Below are positions 1 to 8,883 of a stretch of DNA of 64,000 bases, piece after piece. The translations under genes and the position numbers were made by a program. The stretch's first letter is position 1. Each line of letters starts with the position of its first letter. This DNA comes from Legionella birminghamensis (GTDB taxonomy: Bacteria > Pseudomonadota > Gammaproteobacteria > Legionellales > Legionellaceae). Under the pieces are notes generated by a model, which ran no database searches, had not been told where the DNA came from, and saw only the letters and a program-made list of their open reading frames with translations. The stretch is taken from assembly GCF_900452515.1 (NCBI RefSeq), contig NZ_UGNW01000001.1, forward strand, positions 2,542,001 to 2,606,000, written 5' to 3'.

Positions 1-2
1 TG

Positions 3-245
3 CTTGATGATGTCGATGCGGCGATTATCAATACCACCTTCGCTATTCCTGCCGGGCTGGATCCTTTAAAAGATGCAATCTTTGTTGAAGATAAAAATTC
101 GCCTTATGCAAACCTCATTGTAATTAATCAGAACAGCGAGAAGAAAGTACAGCTTGGGGAGTTTGTGAAGGCTTTTCAATCTCCAGAAGTTGAAGCGAAA
201 GCCAAAGAATTGTTTGGTGACGCTGCTGTACCAGCCTGGAAGTAA
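3..245 (+). CDS. metQ: MetQ/NlpA-family methionine ABC transporter substrate-binding lipoprotein (C-terminal part)
   Basis: Only the last 80 codons lie in the window; the gene begins before base 1. The reading frame opens LDDVDAAIINTTFAIPAGLD and ends AKELFGDAAVPAWK before TAA. This fits the C-terminal lobe of the MetQ/NlpA family, which binds D/L-methionine in the periplasm for the MetNI ABC importer, with the typical segment D-A-A-I-I-N-T-T-F-A and the late V-K-A-F-Q-S-P-E-V pattern. The gene converges on ahcY, and a palindromic repeat locus fills the gap. Having a methionine importer beside ahcY and metK fits a shared metabolic theme, though the genes are on opposite strands. The 5' part, including the signal peptide, cannot be assessed. 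Confidence 0.8.
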   Translation, partial: LDDVDAAIINTTFAIPAGLDPLKDAIFVEDKNSPYANLIVINQNSEKKVQLGEFVKAFQSPEVEAKAKELFGDAAVPAWK

Positions 246-274
246 TTTTCGCTTTCCTATCCAACAACACCACC

Positions 275-753
275 CGAATCCCCGCGGCTGCTCAGTCGAA
301 TCCCGCGGCTCCTCAGTCGAATCCCGCGGCTCCTCAGTCGAATCCCCGCGGCTCCTCAGTCGAATCCCCGCGGCTCCGACCGCGGGGCCCATAGCTATCT
401 ACACAAATGCATTAGCTAACGAATAGAAACAGTCTAACCCAAATTGTATTAGCACTGTTCGGCCTGAGGAGGAGCAAAGCGGCTCCTCAGGCCGAACGGA
501 TTGGGATATAAGCTGAGTTTGGCTGTCTAAATTTGTGAGGATCACTCAGACATTGGCCCCGCGGTCGAAGCCGCGGGGATTCGAGTGGTCGAAGCCGCGG
601 GGATTCGAGTGGTCGAAGCCGCGGGGATTCGAGTGGTCGAAGCCGCGGGGATTCGAGTGGTCGACGCCGCGGGGATTCGAATGGTCGAAGCCGCGGGGAT
701 TCGAATGGTCGACGTTGCGGAGATTCGACGTCTATGTCGCAGGATTCGAGATC
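275..753. repeat. Palindromic dual-arm repeat locus A (5 left units, core, 7 right units)
   Basis: The left arm (275-391) has five units of 21-22 nt, each CGAATCCC(C)GCGGCT plus CCTCAGT-like spacer, ending CCGCGGGGCCCA. The core (392-553) holds the module ATAGCTATCTACACAAATGC and a perfect 14-bp hairpin, 457-470 with 484-497. The right arm (554-753) starts TGGCCCCGCGG and has seven 24-nt units of GCCGCGGGGATTCG plus AGTGGTCGAA-type spacer, the last ones degenerate. The two arms are inverted relative to each other, so the whole locus can fold back. It lies between convergent metQ and ahcY and fills the 515-nt gap; I see no gene in it. The open frames across it are by-products of the 24-nt (8-codon) period. 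Confidence 0.9.
457..497. repeat. Perfect 14-bp hairpin in the core of repeat locus A
   Basis: GTTCGGCCTGAGGA at 457-470 is the exact reverse complement of TCCTCAGGCCGAAC at 484-497, with a 13-nt loop. The 3' arm reads CGGCTCCTCAGG, almost the spacer of the left-arm units (CGGCTCCTCAGT), so the core hairpin and the tandem units probably share an origin. It could act as a bidirectional terminator between the convergent flanking genes, but there is no T-run. Confidence 0.7.
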
Positions 754-760
754 TAAGCCA

Positions 761-2083
761 TTAATAGCGATAATGATCCGGCTTATATGGACCGTTCACT
801 TTCACACCAAGATATTCTGCCTGCTCTTTAGTGAGTGTAGTCAACTTGGCTCCAATGCGTTTAAGATGCAGGCGCGCCACCTTTTCGTCCAGTAATTTGG
901 GCAGTACATACACCTGATTCTGGTAATTACTGGCATTAGTGAATAGTTCAATTTGTGCCATGACCTGATTTGAAAATGAAGCGGACATCACAAAACTTGG
1001 ATGCCCGGTTGCGCAGCCCAGGTTGACCAAACGGCCTTCTGCCAGAATAATTAAACGCTTGCCATCAGGGAAAATAACATGATCGACCTGCGGCTTGATA
1101 TTTTCCCATTGATACTGACGTAAACTTTGAATATCAATTTCAGAATCGAAATGGCCAATATTGCAAAGAATTGCCTGATTACGCATACGCTGCATGTGTT
1201 CATGGGTCACTACATGATAGTTGCCTGTGGCCGTTACAACAATGTCTACTTCATGAGCCACGTCTTCAAGCGTAACCACCCGATACCCTTCCATAGCAGC
1301 CTGTAGAGCACAAATCGGATCGACTTCTGTGATCCACACGGTAGCTCCCTGACCGCGTAAAGCCTGTGCGCATCCCTTGCCGACATCGCCATAGCCCATA
1401 ATAAGGGCAATCTTTCCTGCAATCATGACATCAGTGGCGCGTTTTATGCCATCCAGCAATGACTCTCTACAGCCGTACAGGTTATCGAATTTGGATTTGG
1501 TCACCGAGTCATTGACGTTAATGGCTGGAATCATTAATTGACTCGTTCTGGCCATTTCATACAGTCTGGCAACACCTGTAGTTGTTTCTTCTGAAACGCC
1601 ATGAATATTTTTGAGCATCTCAGGGTATTTTTCATGCAGAACCTGGGTTAAATCACCGCCATCATCCAATAGCAGGTTAGGTGTCCAACCCTGGGGGCCG
1701 CGCAGGGTCTGTTCGACACACCACCAGTATTCATCTTCTGTCTCCCCTTTCCAGGCGAATACCGGGACACCCGCTTCAGCCATGGCTGCCGCAGCATGGT
1801 CCTGGGTGGAGAAAATATTACAGGAAGACCATCGGACTTCAGCGCCTAAGGCAATTAATGTTTCAATTAATACCGCTGTCTGAATGGTCATATGTAAACA
1901 ACCGGCAATGCGAGCCCCTTTCAATGGCTGTTTTTCGCCGAACTCCTCCCGCAATGCCATTAAGCCTGGCATTTCCGTTTCAGCGATAGCGATTTCCTTG
2001 CGCCCCCAATCGGCAAGCGATAAATCAGCCACTTTATAGTCCTGCTGTTTCTGCAGATTACTGGCTACATTGGTTGGTTTCAT
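761..2083 (-). CDS. ahcY: Adenosylhomocysteinase (SAH hydrolase)
   Basis: A 440-aa cytosolic enzyme that splits S-adenosylhomocysteine into adenosine and homocysteine, using tightly bound NAD. The full family length is present, from [20 protein letters not shown] to the conserved C-terminal [10 protein letters not shown]. The NAD-binding Rossmann turn [17 protein letters not shown] and the substrate region [13 protein letters not shown] are intact. It starts 35 nt after the metK stop on the same strand, so the two probably share a transcript: metK makes SAM and ahcY removes the methylation by-product. The start is the ATG that gives the family N-terminus. The 3' end lies a few bases from repeat locus A. 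Confidence 0.96.
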   Translation of the reverse strand: MKPTNVASNLQKQQDYKVADLSLADWGRKEIAIAETEMPGLMALREEFGEKQPLKGARIAGCLHMTIQTAVLIETLIALGAEVRWSSCNIFSTQDHAAAAMAEAGVPVFAWKGETEDEYWWCVEQTLRGPQGWTPNLLLDDGGDLTQVLHEKYPEMLKNIHGVSEETTTGVARLYEMARTSQLMIPAINVNDSVTKSKFDNLYGCRESLLDGIKRATDVMIAGKIALIMGYGDVGKGCAQALRGQGATVWITEVDPICALQAAMEGYRVVTLEDVAHEVDIVVTATGNYHVVTHEHMQRMRNQAILCNIGHFDSEIDIQSLRQYQWENIKPQVDHVIFPDGKRLIILAEGRLVNLGCATGHPSFVMSASFSNQVMAQIELFTNASNYQNQVYVLPKLLDEKVARLHLKRIGAKLTTLTKEQAEYLGVKVNGPYKPDHYRY

Positions 2084-2118
2084 AGTATTCCTTGCAATTA
2101 ATAGTTACTGGCTTCTGA

Positions 2119-3267
2119 TTAAAGGGCTTTTTTTAAAGCATCGACTTTGTCCAGCCTTTCCCATGGTAAATTCGGTCTGCCATAATGGCCATAGGTAGCT
2201 GTCTGGCGATAAATCGGTCTTAACAGATCGTGATGATCAATAATTCCCTGCGGTGTTAAATCAAAATGCTCACGAATCAGATTGATAATCATATTCTCCG
2301 GGAGGACGCCAGTGCCGAATGTTTCCACGCTAATCGATGTGGGTTCAGCAACCCCAATCGCGTAGGAAACCTGAATCTCGCATCTTTCTGCAATCCCGGC
2401 AGCCACCAGATTTTTAGCAACATGGCGTGCAGCATAAGCGGCTGAGCGATCCACCTTTGAGGGGTCTTTTCCTGAAAAACATCCGCCACCGTGTCTGGCC
2501 ATTCCGCCATAAGTATCTACAATGATTTTACGCCCGGTCAGACCGCAATCCCCCAAGGGACCGCCAATGACAAATCGTCCGGTAGGGTTAATAAAATAGC
2601 GGGTCTTTGCATTCAGCCAGTCAGAGGGAATGACCTTTTGAATAATTTCAGATTTAACGGTATCAACTAAATCATTATAGCCAATATCCGGGTGATGCTG
2701 CGTAGAAAATACCACGGTATCCACCGCTACAGGCATACCGTTTTCATAAATAAGCGTGAGCTGGCATTTTGCATCAGGACGAAGCCAGGGGATACTGCCA
2801 TTCTTTCGTAACTCCGCCTGTTTCTCCATCAGCCGGTGAGAATAGGCAATAGGGGCTGGCATATAAACATCAGTCTCCCGGCTTGCATAACCGAACATTA
2901 AGCCCTGATCGCCTGCGCCCAGAATTTTGGTGTCCTGATTATCTACCCCTCGCGCGATGTCCGGAGATTGCTTGCCAATTGCAGACAACACCGCACAGGA
3001 AGCCCAGTCAAATCCCATATCAGAACTGTTATAGCCAATATCTTTAATCACCTGGCGGGTAATTTCTTCTACATCTACCCAGGCAGAAGTAGTTATTTCT
3101 CCGCCGACAAGAACCATTCCGGTTTTTACAAAACTTTCACAGGCAACTCTTGCCTTTGGATCTTTCGCCAGAATTGCGTCAAGAATGGCATCAGAAATTT
3201 GATCAGCGATTTTATCAGGATGCCCTTCAGAAACGGATTCTGAAGTAAATACTCTTAGCTCAGTCAC
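2119..3267 (-). CDS. metK: S-adenosylmethionine synthetase
   Basis: This enzyme makes SAM from methionine and ATP. I place the start at a GTG giving [19 protein letters not shown], preceded by AGGA about 9 nt upstream. The longer upstream frame adds 18 residues ([11 protein letters not shown]...) with no family similarity and lacks an RBS. The resulting 382 aa matches the usual length of about 384. Visible motifs are the ATP-binding GHPDK loop, GAGDQG and GGGAFSGKD-type segment (here [17 protein letters not shown]). A roughly 150-nt leader with two tandem hairpins separates it from carA, which suggests separate control. ahcY follows. Confidence 0.95.
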   Translation of the reverse strand: MTELRVFTSESVSEGHPDKIADQISDAILDAILAKDPKARVACESFVKTGMVLVGGEITTSAWVDVEEITRQVIKDIGYNSSDMGFDWASCAVLSAIGKQSPDIARGVDNQDTKILGAGDQGLMFGYASRETDVYMPAPIAYSHRLMEKQAELRKNGSIPWLRPDAKCQLTLIYENGMPVAVDTVVFSTQHHPDIGYNDLVDTVKSEIIQKVIPSDWLNAKTRYFINPTGRFVIGGPLGDCGLTGRKIIVDTYGGMARHGGGCFSGKDPSKVDRSAAYAARHVAKNLVAAGIAERCEIQVSYAIGVAEPTSISVETFGTGVLPENMIINLIREHFDLTPQGIIDHHDLLRPIYRQTATYGHYGRPNLPWERLDKVDALKKAL

Positions 3268-3316
3268 TTTTATATTTCCTTTCAACGTTAATATGAGTTT
3301 GCAATCAAAATTGATA

Positions 3317-3363
3317 TACAAACTCCTTGGTTTGTATTGTCTTGCAAGTCATACGTGCAAGAC
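3317..3363 (-). promoter_or_regulatory. Two tandem hairpins in the metK leader
   Basis: The 5' region of metK holds two perfect inverted repeats side by side. TACAAAC/GTTTGTA (3317-3323 with 3330-3336, 6-nt loop) and GTCTTGCA/TGCAAGAC (3339-3346 with 3356-3363, 9-nt loop) are only 2 nt apart. They lie about 50-95 nt upstream of the GTG start. The layout suggests an RNA leader or an operator pair. I cannot match it to a known SAM riboswitch class, and neither hairpin has a T-run. Confidence 0.45.
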
Positions 3364-3420
3364 TCGATTCGTTTTAGGGATATAAAAACAGTCCCTCGCT
3401 CTTATATCGGCACTTCTTGA

Positions 3421-4542
3421 TTATTTATTATTTTTCATCATCGCAATAAACTGCTCAAAGAGAACCTCGATATCATGAGGGCCAGGACTTGATTCAGGAT
3501 GTCCCTGAAAACCAAAAGCAGGTTTGGTTTTATGTTTGATTCCTTGCAAACTATTATCAAACAGAGAGCGATGAGTTACCTCAAGACATTCGGGTAAACT
3601 GGTTTCATCAATAGAGAACCCATGATTCTGGCTGGTAATAAAAACCCGTTTTTCACCAGTGCATTCGGCAACTGGATGGTTTGCACCGTGATGCCCGAAT
3701 TTCATTTTTAATGATTTACCGCCTGCGGCCAAACCTAAAATCTGAAAGCCAAGGCAAATACCAAATAAAGGGATCTCCGCATCGAGAAAAGTGCGGGTTG
3801 CTTCAATGGCATAATCACAGGCAAGCGGGTCACCGGGTCCATTTGAAAGGAATATACCATCCGGGTTTAAGTTCAGCACTTCTTCAGCAGTCGTCTTGGC
3901 TGGCACAAGTGTTATGTAACAGCCCTTATCCTTCAAAATACGAAGAATGGTATGTTTTACGCCAAAATCATAGGCCACCACGTGATATTGCAGCGGGCGG
4001 GAATCCAAAGCCCAGGCTCCCCGGCCTTCATCCCAGCGATCAATTGCCTGACGCGATACCTCGCAGGCCAAATCAGCACCATTCAAACCATTAAAGGCAC
4101 GCGCCCTGGCAATTGCCTGTTCTGGCTTATCTACCTGTGTGCTAATACAAGCTCCCATTGCACCCTGTTCGCGCAGATGAATAGTTAATTGCCGGGTATC
4201 GATCCCTGAAATAGCAACAATACTGTTTCGTTTAAGCCACTCTGGTAAAGAGAGAGTGGAGCGATAGTTACTGGGGTATTGGGAGCAATTACGCATGACC
4301 AGACCTGCTGCCCAGATCCGTGAAGATTCCATATCCTCTTCGTTACAACCTGTATTCCCGACATGCGCAGTAGTCAGAGTGATGATCTGGCGGGCATAGG
4401 AGGGATCGGTCAGCATTTCCTGATAACCAGTCATTGCCGTATTAAAAACGAGCTCTCCCACACAGTGGCCAGAAGCACCTGCGGACAGTCCGTGGTAAAC
4501 TGTTCCGTCAGCAAGAGCTAGTATAGCTGGTTTATTAGACAT
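3421..4542 (-). CDS. carA: Carbamoyl-phosphate synthase small (glutaminase) subunit
   Basis: CarA hydrolyses glutamine and channels ammonia to CarB, which makes carbamoyl phosphate for arginine and pyrimidines. The protein is 373 aa. The N-terminal CarA domain (F-N-T-A-M-T-G-Y-Q-E near residue 33) is followed by a class I amidotransferase domain with nucleophile Cys263 (LFGICLGFQ) and His348/Glu350 (FGFQGHPESSPGP). It lies downstream of dnaJ as in many gammaproteobacteria, but carB does not follow: metK is next. CarB must therefore be encoded elsewhere. The start ATG gives the usual N-terminus MSNKPAILALADGT. Confidence 0.95.
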   Translation of the reverse strand: MSNKPAILALADGTVYHGLSAGASGHCVGELVFNTAMTGYQEMLTDPSYARQIITLTTAHVGNTGCNEEDMESSRIWAAGLVMRNCSQYPSNYRSTLSLPEWLKRNSIVAISGIDTRQLTIHLREQGAMGACISTQVDKPEQAIARARAFNGLNGADLACEVSRQAIDRWDEGRGAWALDSRPLQYHVVAYDFGVKHTILRILKDKGCYITLVPAKTTAEEVLNLNPDGIFLSNGPGDPLACDYAIEATRTFLDAEIPLFGICLGFQILGLAAGGKSLKMKFGHHGANHPVAECTGEKRVFITSQNHGFSIDETSLPECLEVTHRSLFDNSLQGIKHKTKPAFGFQGHPESSPGPHDIEVLFEQFIAMMKNNK

Positions 4543-4667
4543 GAAGAAATCCTACAAAAGGGCAATAATAAGATAATCCGGTTGCAAGCAAGCGGGGCAT
4601 CTCGATTTGATGTTTGTCAAAAAGGACAAAAAAAAATATTCAAAGCCGTAATTGTAGCTCAGACTTA

Positions 4668-5801
4668 CTAAAATTTCATGTCTTCAAAAAATTTTTTTAC
4701 ACCATCAAACCAGGACGTTGATTTGGGCGAATGCGTTTTTTTACTGCTGTCCAATGATTCCTGCAATTTGGTTAACAATTCTTTCTGTTCTTTTGAAAGA
4801 TTAACCGGCGTCTCTACCGCTACCTTACAAAGCAAATCACCGGTCCCATGTCCGCGAACCGATTTAATTCCCTTGCCGCGCAAACGAAATACTTTTGCTG
4901 TTTGTGTTTCCGCTGGTATTTTCAGGCTGACGCGCCCCTCAAGTGTCGGCACCTCGATAGTGCCGCCTAAAGCTGCCGTAGCAAAACTGATTGGCACTTC
5001 GCAATAAAGATCGCTCTCATGACGTTCAAAAATAGCGTGCTGTTTAACACTGATTTGTACATACAAATCCCCTGAGCCTCCACCATAAATTCCGGCTTCC
5101 CCTTCTCCAGACAAGCGTACCCTATCGCCATTATCAACGCCCGCAGGGATTTTAACCGTTAATTTCTTGCTTTCCCTTACACGTCCCTGACCGTGGCAGC
5201 TGTTACATGGATCGGTTATTATTTTCCCCTCACCATGACAACCGGGGCAGGTTTGCTGGATAGAGAAAAAGCCCTGCTGAATTCGCACCTGGCCTATTCC
5301 ACCGCAAGTTTCGCAATTTTTTGGGGTCGAGCCTGCTTTTGCGCCTGAGCCGTTACAAGTTTCGCATGCGGCATGCCTGGGAACAGTGATTTCTACCTGT
5401 TTGCCCTGTGCTGCCTCTTCAAGCGTTAGTTGAATATTATATTGCAGATCGGAGCCGCGCTGCCCCCTTGACTGCCGGCCATGCGCCCTGCCGCCAGAGA
5501 AAATATTCTCAAAAATATCTTCAAACACATCACCGAAACCAAATCCGCCCTGACCGCCGAAACCGCCAGCAGCGCCGTCAACGCCGGCATGCCCAAATTG
5601 GTCATAGGCAGTCCTTTTCTGTGTATCCGATAAGACTGCATAGGCTCTTTGCACTTCTTTAAATTTCTCTTCTGCAACATTATCATTTGGATTACGATCC
5701 GGATGATACTTCATTGCCAATTTTCGATACGCTTTCTTTATATCGCCTTCACTGGCACCGCGACTAACACCCAGAATCTCATAATAATCCCGCTGATCCA
5801 T
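4668..5801 (-). CDS. dnaJ: Chaperone DnaJ (Hsp40)
   Basis: A 377-aa type I J-protein that delivers clients to DnaK and stimulates its ATPase. The J domain has HPD at residues 33-35. A Gly/Phe-rich linker follows, then four zinc-binding C-x-x-C-x-G-x-G repeats ([32 protein letters not shown]) and the C-terminal client-binding domains. The start is the ATG giving [12 protein letters not shown]; an upstream TTG would add five non-family residues. A 242-nt gap with two hairpin terminators separates it from dnaK, so dnaJ may have its own promoter or rely on read-through. Confidence 0.96.
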   Translation of the reverse strand: MDQRDYYEILGVSRGASEGDIKKAYRKLAMKYHPDRNPNDNVAEEKFKEVQRAYAVLSDTQKRTAYDQFGHAGVDGAAGGFGGQGGFGFGDVFEDIFENIFSGGRAHGRQSRGQRGSDLQYNIQLTLEEAAQGKQVEITVPRHAACETCNGSGAKAGSTPKNCETCGGIGQVRIQQGFFSIQQTCPGCHGEGKIITDPCNSCHGQGRVRESKKLTVKIPAGVDNGDRVRLSGEGEAGIYGGGSGDLYVQISVKQHAIFERHESDLYCEVPISFATAALGGTIEVPTLEGRVSLKIPAETQTAKVFRLRGKGIKSVRGHGTGDLLCKVAVETPVNLSKEQKELLTKLQESLDSSKKTHSPKSTSWFDGVKKFFEDMKF

Positions 5802-5823
5802 GACTGCACACACCAATTTCTAT

Positions 5824-5844
5824 GCTTTTACCTGAGGTAAAAGC
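5824..5844. promoter_or_regulatory. Perfect 10-bp palindrome 22 nt upstream of dnaJ
   Basis: GCTTTTACCT at 5824-5833 and AGGTAAAAGC at 5835-5844 form an exact inverted repeat around a single base. It lies just upstream of the dnaJ start, where an operator or a leader hairpin would act. A 1-nt loop disfavours RNA folding to the tip and makes a dimeric protein operator more likely. It is not a CIRCE element (TTAGCACTC inverted repeat). Confidence 0.4.
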
Positions 5845-5883
5845 GGAATAATACAGAAAGAGCAGGATTCATTCGACTGATTA

Positions 5884-5904
5884 TTCACTTGGTTCGCAAA
5901 GACG
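5884..5904 (-). repeat. Solo half-copy of the REP-like repeat
   Basis: On the minus strand this reads CGTCTTTGCGAACCAAGTGAA, matching the left half of the REP-like family found at 29610, 37781 and 39771. Only one half is present. It lies in the dnaK-dnaJ gap. Confidence 0.6.
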
Positions 5905-5975
5905 AATAAACCAGAGAAGAAGCGCTCTCTCACCCTACATTAATAATTAAATTGTAGCCCCTGCAACGTAAAAAA

Positions 5976-6000
5976 CCTTGATACGCGACACTTATCAAGG
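5976..6000 (-). terminator. Second hairpin terminator downstream of dnaK
   Basis: On the minus strand CCTTGATA pairs with TATCAAGG across a 9-nt loop and is followed directly by TTTTTT. It lies 44-68 nt past the dnaK stop, behind a first stronger terminator, so dnaK transcripts meet two stops before dnaJ. Confidence 0.7.
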
Positions 6001-6018
6001 CTACAGTTTAAAAAAGAT

Positions 6019-6034
6019 CCCCGCTTGCGCGGGG
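6019..6034 (-). terminator. Rho-independent terminator of dnaK
   Basis: Read on the minus strand, CCCCGC-GCAA-GCGGGG is followed by a T-rich run (complement of TTTAAAAAAGA). It begins 10 nt after the dnaK stop codon. The GNRA-type loop and GC-only stem make this a textbook terminator. Confidence 0.85.
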
Positions 6035-6043
6035 TAAAATTTC

Positions 6044-8005
6044 TTATTTCTTATCGTCCTGGACTTCTTCAAATTCGGCATCCACTACGCCATCAGAAGA
6101 AGACTTGCCAGTACTGCTTTCTCCAGCATGGGATTGCTGTCCGGCGTGTTGTGTTTCTGCACCTTGCTGTGCTTGCCCTTCGGCCGCTTTTTTAGCATAA
6201 ACACGCTCAGCCATTTTACCAGAAGCATCGGATAAAACTTTCAGCTTCTCTTCAATGCTAGCCTTGTCATTTCCTTTAACAGCTTCTTTTAACTCGGCAA
6301 TTGCAGTTTCGATTCCTTTTTTCTCATCATCAGCAAGCTCACCTGCCAAATCAGTCAGGGATTTTTCGCTGCTGTGGATCAAACTGTCAGCCTGGTTACG
6401 AAGATCTGCCATCTCTTTGAATTTTTTATCTTCTTCTGCATGGGATTGCGCATCTTTGACCATTGCCTCAACCTCAGCATCGCTCAAACCGCTGGAAGCC
6501 TTAATCACGATGGACTGCGCCTTGCCAGTTGCCTTGTCTTTTGCGGATACATTCAAAATACCATTGGCATCGATATCAAAGGTAACTTCAATTTGCGGTA
6601 CGCCGCGAGGAGCTGCAGGGATATCAGTCAAATCAAACCGACCCAGGGATTTATTGGCAGATGCCTGCTCACGCTCGCCCTGTAATACATGGACGGTTAC
6701 GGCTGTCTGGCGATCATCCGCTGTAGAGAAAACCTGATTGGCTTTAGTAGGAATGGTTGTATTTTTCTGAATCAATTTGGTCATTACTCCGCCCAGGGTT
6801 TCAATACCTAAAGAAAGCGGGGTTACGTCAAGCAGAAGAATATCTTTTACTTCACCAGACAATACAGCAGCCTGAATAGCAGCACCTACTGCCACTGCTT
6901 CATCAGGATTCACGTCTTTACGGGGCTCTTTGCCAAAGAAATCCTGTACGGTTTTTTGAACCAGGGGCATACGCGTCTGACCACCGACAAGAATTACTTC
7001 ATTAATCTGTGAAACGGTTAATCCCGCATCCTTAAGTGCTGTTTTGCAAGGCTCAATTGTACGTTCAACCAGCTTTTCAACCAATGATTCCAGCTTGGCA
7101 CGGGTTAATTTGATATTCATGTGCTTGGGCCCGGTCGAATCGGCTGTAATATAGGGAAGGTTGACATCCGTTTGCTGAGCAGAGGACAATTCAATTTTTG
7201 CCTTTTCTGCCGCATCTTTTAATCGTTGCAGCGCCAGAGGATCATTATGCAGATCAATGCCGGTATCTTTTTTAAATTCCGCAGCCAGGTATTCAATTAA
7301 TGCCAGGTCGAAGTCTTCACCGCCGAGAAATGTATCGCCGTTAGTCGCAAGTACTTCGAATTGGTGCTCGCCTTCAACTTCAGCAATTTCAATGATTGAA
7401 ATATCAAATGTACCGCCGCCAAGGTCGTAAACCGCAATGATAGAATCACCGCGTTTTTTGTCCATGCCATAAGCAAGGGCAGCAGCAGTGGGTTCGTTGA
7501 TAATCCGTTTGACTTCCAGACCGGCAATACGTCCAGCATCTTTGGTAGCCTGACGCTGAGAGTCATTGAAGTAAGCAGGTACTGTAATAACGGCTTCTTT
7601 TACCTCTTCGCCCAGGTAATCTTCAGCAGTTTTCTTCATTTTGCGTAATACTTCTGCGGAGATTTGCGGAGGCGCTTTATCCTGGCCTTTAACCTGTACC
7701 CAGGCATCGCCATTATCTGCTTTGACGATTTTGTAAGGTACCATTTTGATGTCTTTTTGTACGACCGCATCGTCAAAACGACGGCCAATCAAGCGCTTGA
7801 CGGCAAATAGAGTTTTATCAGGATTGGTTACAGCCTGGCGCTTTGCAGATTGCCCAACCAATACTTCGTCATCATCAGTGAATGCAACAATTGAAGGTGT
7901 AGTACGGTGGCCTTCACTGTTTTCAATCACGCGTACATTCTTGCCTTCCATTACCGCAACGCAAGAGTTTGTTGTACCCAAGTCAATACCAATAATTTTT
8001 GCCAT
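6044..8005 (-). CDS. dnaK: Chaperone DnaK (Hsp70)
   Basis: A 653-aa Hsp70. The ATPase domain starts [18 protein letters not shown] and includes the phosphate-binding [10 protein letters not shown] segment. The substrate-binding domain and helical lid follow, ending in the signature acidic tail [14 protein letters not shown]. The ATG is chosen over an upstream frame that adds MEQRQ; GGAG sits upstream of it. It follows grpE with a 90-nt gap that contains its own sigma-32-like promoter, and is followed by two terminators. Confidence 0.97.
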   Translation of the reverse strand: MAKIIGIDLGTTNSCVAVMEGKNVRVIENSEGHRTTPSIVAFTDDDEVLVGQSAKRQAVTNPDKTLFAVKRLIGRRFDDAVVQKDIKMVPYKIVKADNGDAWVQVKGQDKAPPQISAEVLRKMKKTAEDYLGEEVKEAVITVPAYFNDSQRQATKDAGRIAGLEVKRIINEPTAAALAYGMDKKRGDSIIAVYDLGGGTFDISIIEIAEVEGEHQFEVLATNGDTFLGGEDFDLALIEYLAAEFKKDTGIDLHNDPLALQRLKDAAEKAKIELSSAQQTDVNLPYITADSTGPKHMNIKLTRAKLESLVEKLVERTIEPCKTALKDAGLTVSQINEVILVGGQTRMPLVQKTVQDFFGKEPRKDVNPDEAVAVGAAIQAAVLSGEVKDILLLDVTPLSLGIETLGGVMTKLIQKNTTIPTKANQVFSTADDRQTAVTVHVLQGEREQASANKSLGRFDLTDIPAAPRGVPQIEVTFDIDANGILNVSAKDKATGKAQSIVIKASSGLSDAEVEAMVKDAQSHAEEDKKFKEMADLRNQADSLIHSSEKSLTDLAGELADDEKKGIETAIAELKEAVKGNDKASIEEKLKVLSDASGKMAERVYAKKAAEGQAQQGAETQHAGQQSHAGESSTGKSSSDGVVDAEFEEVQDDKK

Positions 8006-8044
8006 TTGCCTTTGCTCCAATAATTTTTACTGCAATTAGTCAAA

Positions 8045-8073
8045 CATATGGGGATGAATGTTGAAAATTCAAG
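8045..8073 (-). promoter_or_regulatory. Sigma-32 (heat-shock) promoter of dnaK
   Basis: On the minus strand CTTGAAT (8067-8073) and CCCCATATG (8045-8053) are separated by exactly 13 nt. This matches the RpoH consensus CTTGAA and CCCCAT-T with accepted spacing. It sits 40 nt upstream of the dnaK ATG. Confidence 0.8.
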
Positions 8074-8095
8074 CCAAAATGCCCTGAAATCTATG

Positions 8096-8710
8096 TTATT
8101 TTTTTGCCACAATCACCCGGGCCGGACGAATAATTCGATCCGCCATTTTGTATCCTTTCTGAAACACGGTCACTATTGTATTAGGCTCTGCACCCGGTGC
8201 ATCCACCATTGACATCGCTTCATGCTCCTGGGGATTAAATAGCTGTCCCTGCGGATCGATCTGTTGGACGTCCTGTTTAGCCAAGGCATCCAGAAACAGC
8301 TTCATCGTTAATTCCAAGCCTTCATACATACCATCCTGCGCCGATTTATCAGCCAACTGCATGGCTTGCTCAAGGCTGTCAGCAACAGGCAGAAGCGAGG
8401 TAATAAATTTCTCAAGGCCGTAGCGATGGGCATTGCTTATATCCCTTTCAGCGCGGCGCCTTACATTTTCAAGCTCGGCCATTGCCCTGACTGACTTTTC
8501 CCAGTTTTCATGAGCCTGCTGCTCAGCCAAGGTCAATTTTTCTTCCAATGCCACATAACTGGGGTGATCCAGGGCATTTCCTGTGCCTGTCTGGCCGTTT
8601 CCACCATCCTCTTCATCATCAATTTCAACCGAATCTTCAGTGTCTTCATTGAGTTTTTGCTCGATCGTTTCTTTGATTTTTTTCCAGTCTTTTGTTTTCT
8701 CACTGCTCAT
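8096..8710 (-). CDS. grpE: Nucleotide exchange factor GrpE
   Basis: A 204-aa GrpE, the ADP-release factor for DnaK. It has an acidic N-terminus, a long coiled coil (EEKLTLAEQQAHENWEKSVR onward, with the family core E-N-V-R-R-R-A-E-R-D) and a C-terminal beta domain ending A-R-V-I-V-A-K-K. The start is the ATG preceded by AGGAG at 8 nt, giving MSSEKTKDWKKIKE; nine extra upstream residues are discarded. It is first in the grpE-dnaK-dnaJ chaperone run and has a clear sigma-32 promoter. Confidence 0.95.
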   Translation of the reverse strand: MSSEKTKDWKKIKETIEQKLNEDTEDSVEIDDEEDGGNGQTGTGNALDHPSYVALEEKLTLAEQQAHENWEKSVRAMAELENVRRRAERDISNAHRYGLEKFITSLLPVADSLEQAMQLADKSAQDGMYEGLELTMKLFLDALAKQDVQQIDPQGQLFNPQEHEAMSMVDAPGAEPNTIVTVFQKGYKMADRIIRPARVIVAKK

Positions 8711-8740
8711 CTGAACAACTCCTGAATTTACCGACAAAAT

Positions 8741-8769
8741 AAAATGGGGCCGGCAGAAAGAAAATCAAG
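8741..8769 (-). promoter_or_regulatory. Sigma-32 (heat-shock) promoter of grpE
   Basis: On the minus strand CTTGATT (8763-8769) and CCCCATTTT (8741-8749) are 13 nt apart, matching RpoH -35 and -10 elements. It lies about 30 nt upstream of the grpE start and uses the same spacer length as the dnaK promoter. Confidence 0.8.
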
Positions 8770-8883
8770 CCTGCTTATAAAATATTTTTTGCAGATTCTG
8801 TTTTGAAGGAAACCTGTATATGTATTGCTACTCCCCGGGAGTTATCGCATACTTGTACAATACTTAAATAATCCAAGGTGCTT

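Noticed and set aside
275..391. tRNA-derived repeats, because TCGAATCCCCGC resembles a T-arm
   Set aside because: There is no acceptor stem, anticodon arm or CCA near any unit, and the similarity is limited to about 10 nt.
535..756. Open frame encoding repeated SKPRGFEW peptides (and similar frames at 66-392, 10200-10391, 26541-26846, 42769-43021, 43036-43344 and 44859-45171)
   Set aside because: These frames only exist because the repeat period is near a multiple of three and the GC-rich units lack stop codons. They appear on both strands of the same arm, have no RBS, and have no counterpart outside the arms.
3268..3420. SAM riboswitch upstream of metK
   Set aside because: The hairpins do not show the multi-helix layout or conserved nucleotides of the SAM classes I know; only two simple stems are visible.
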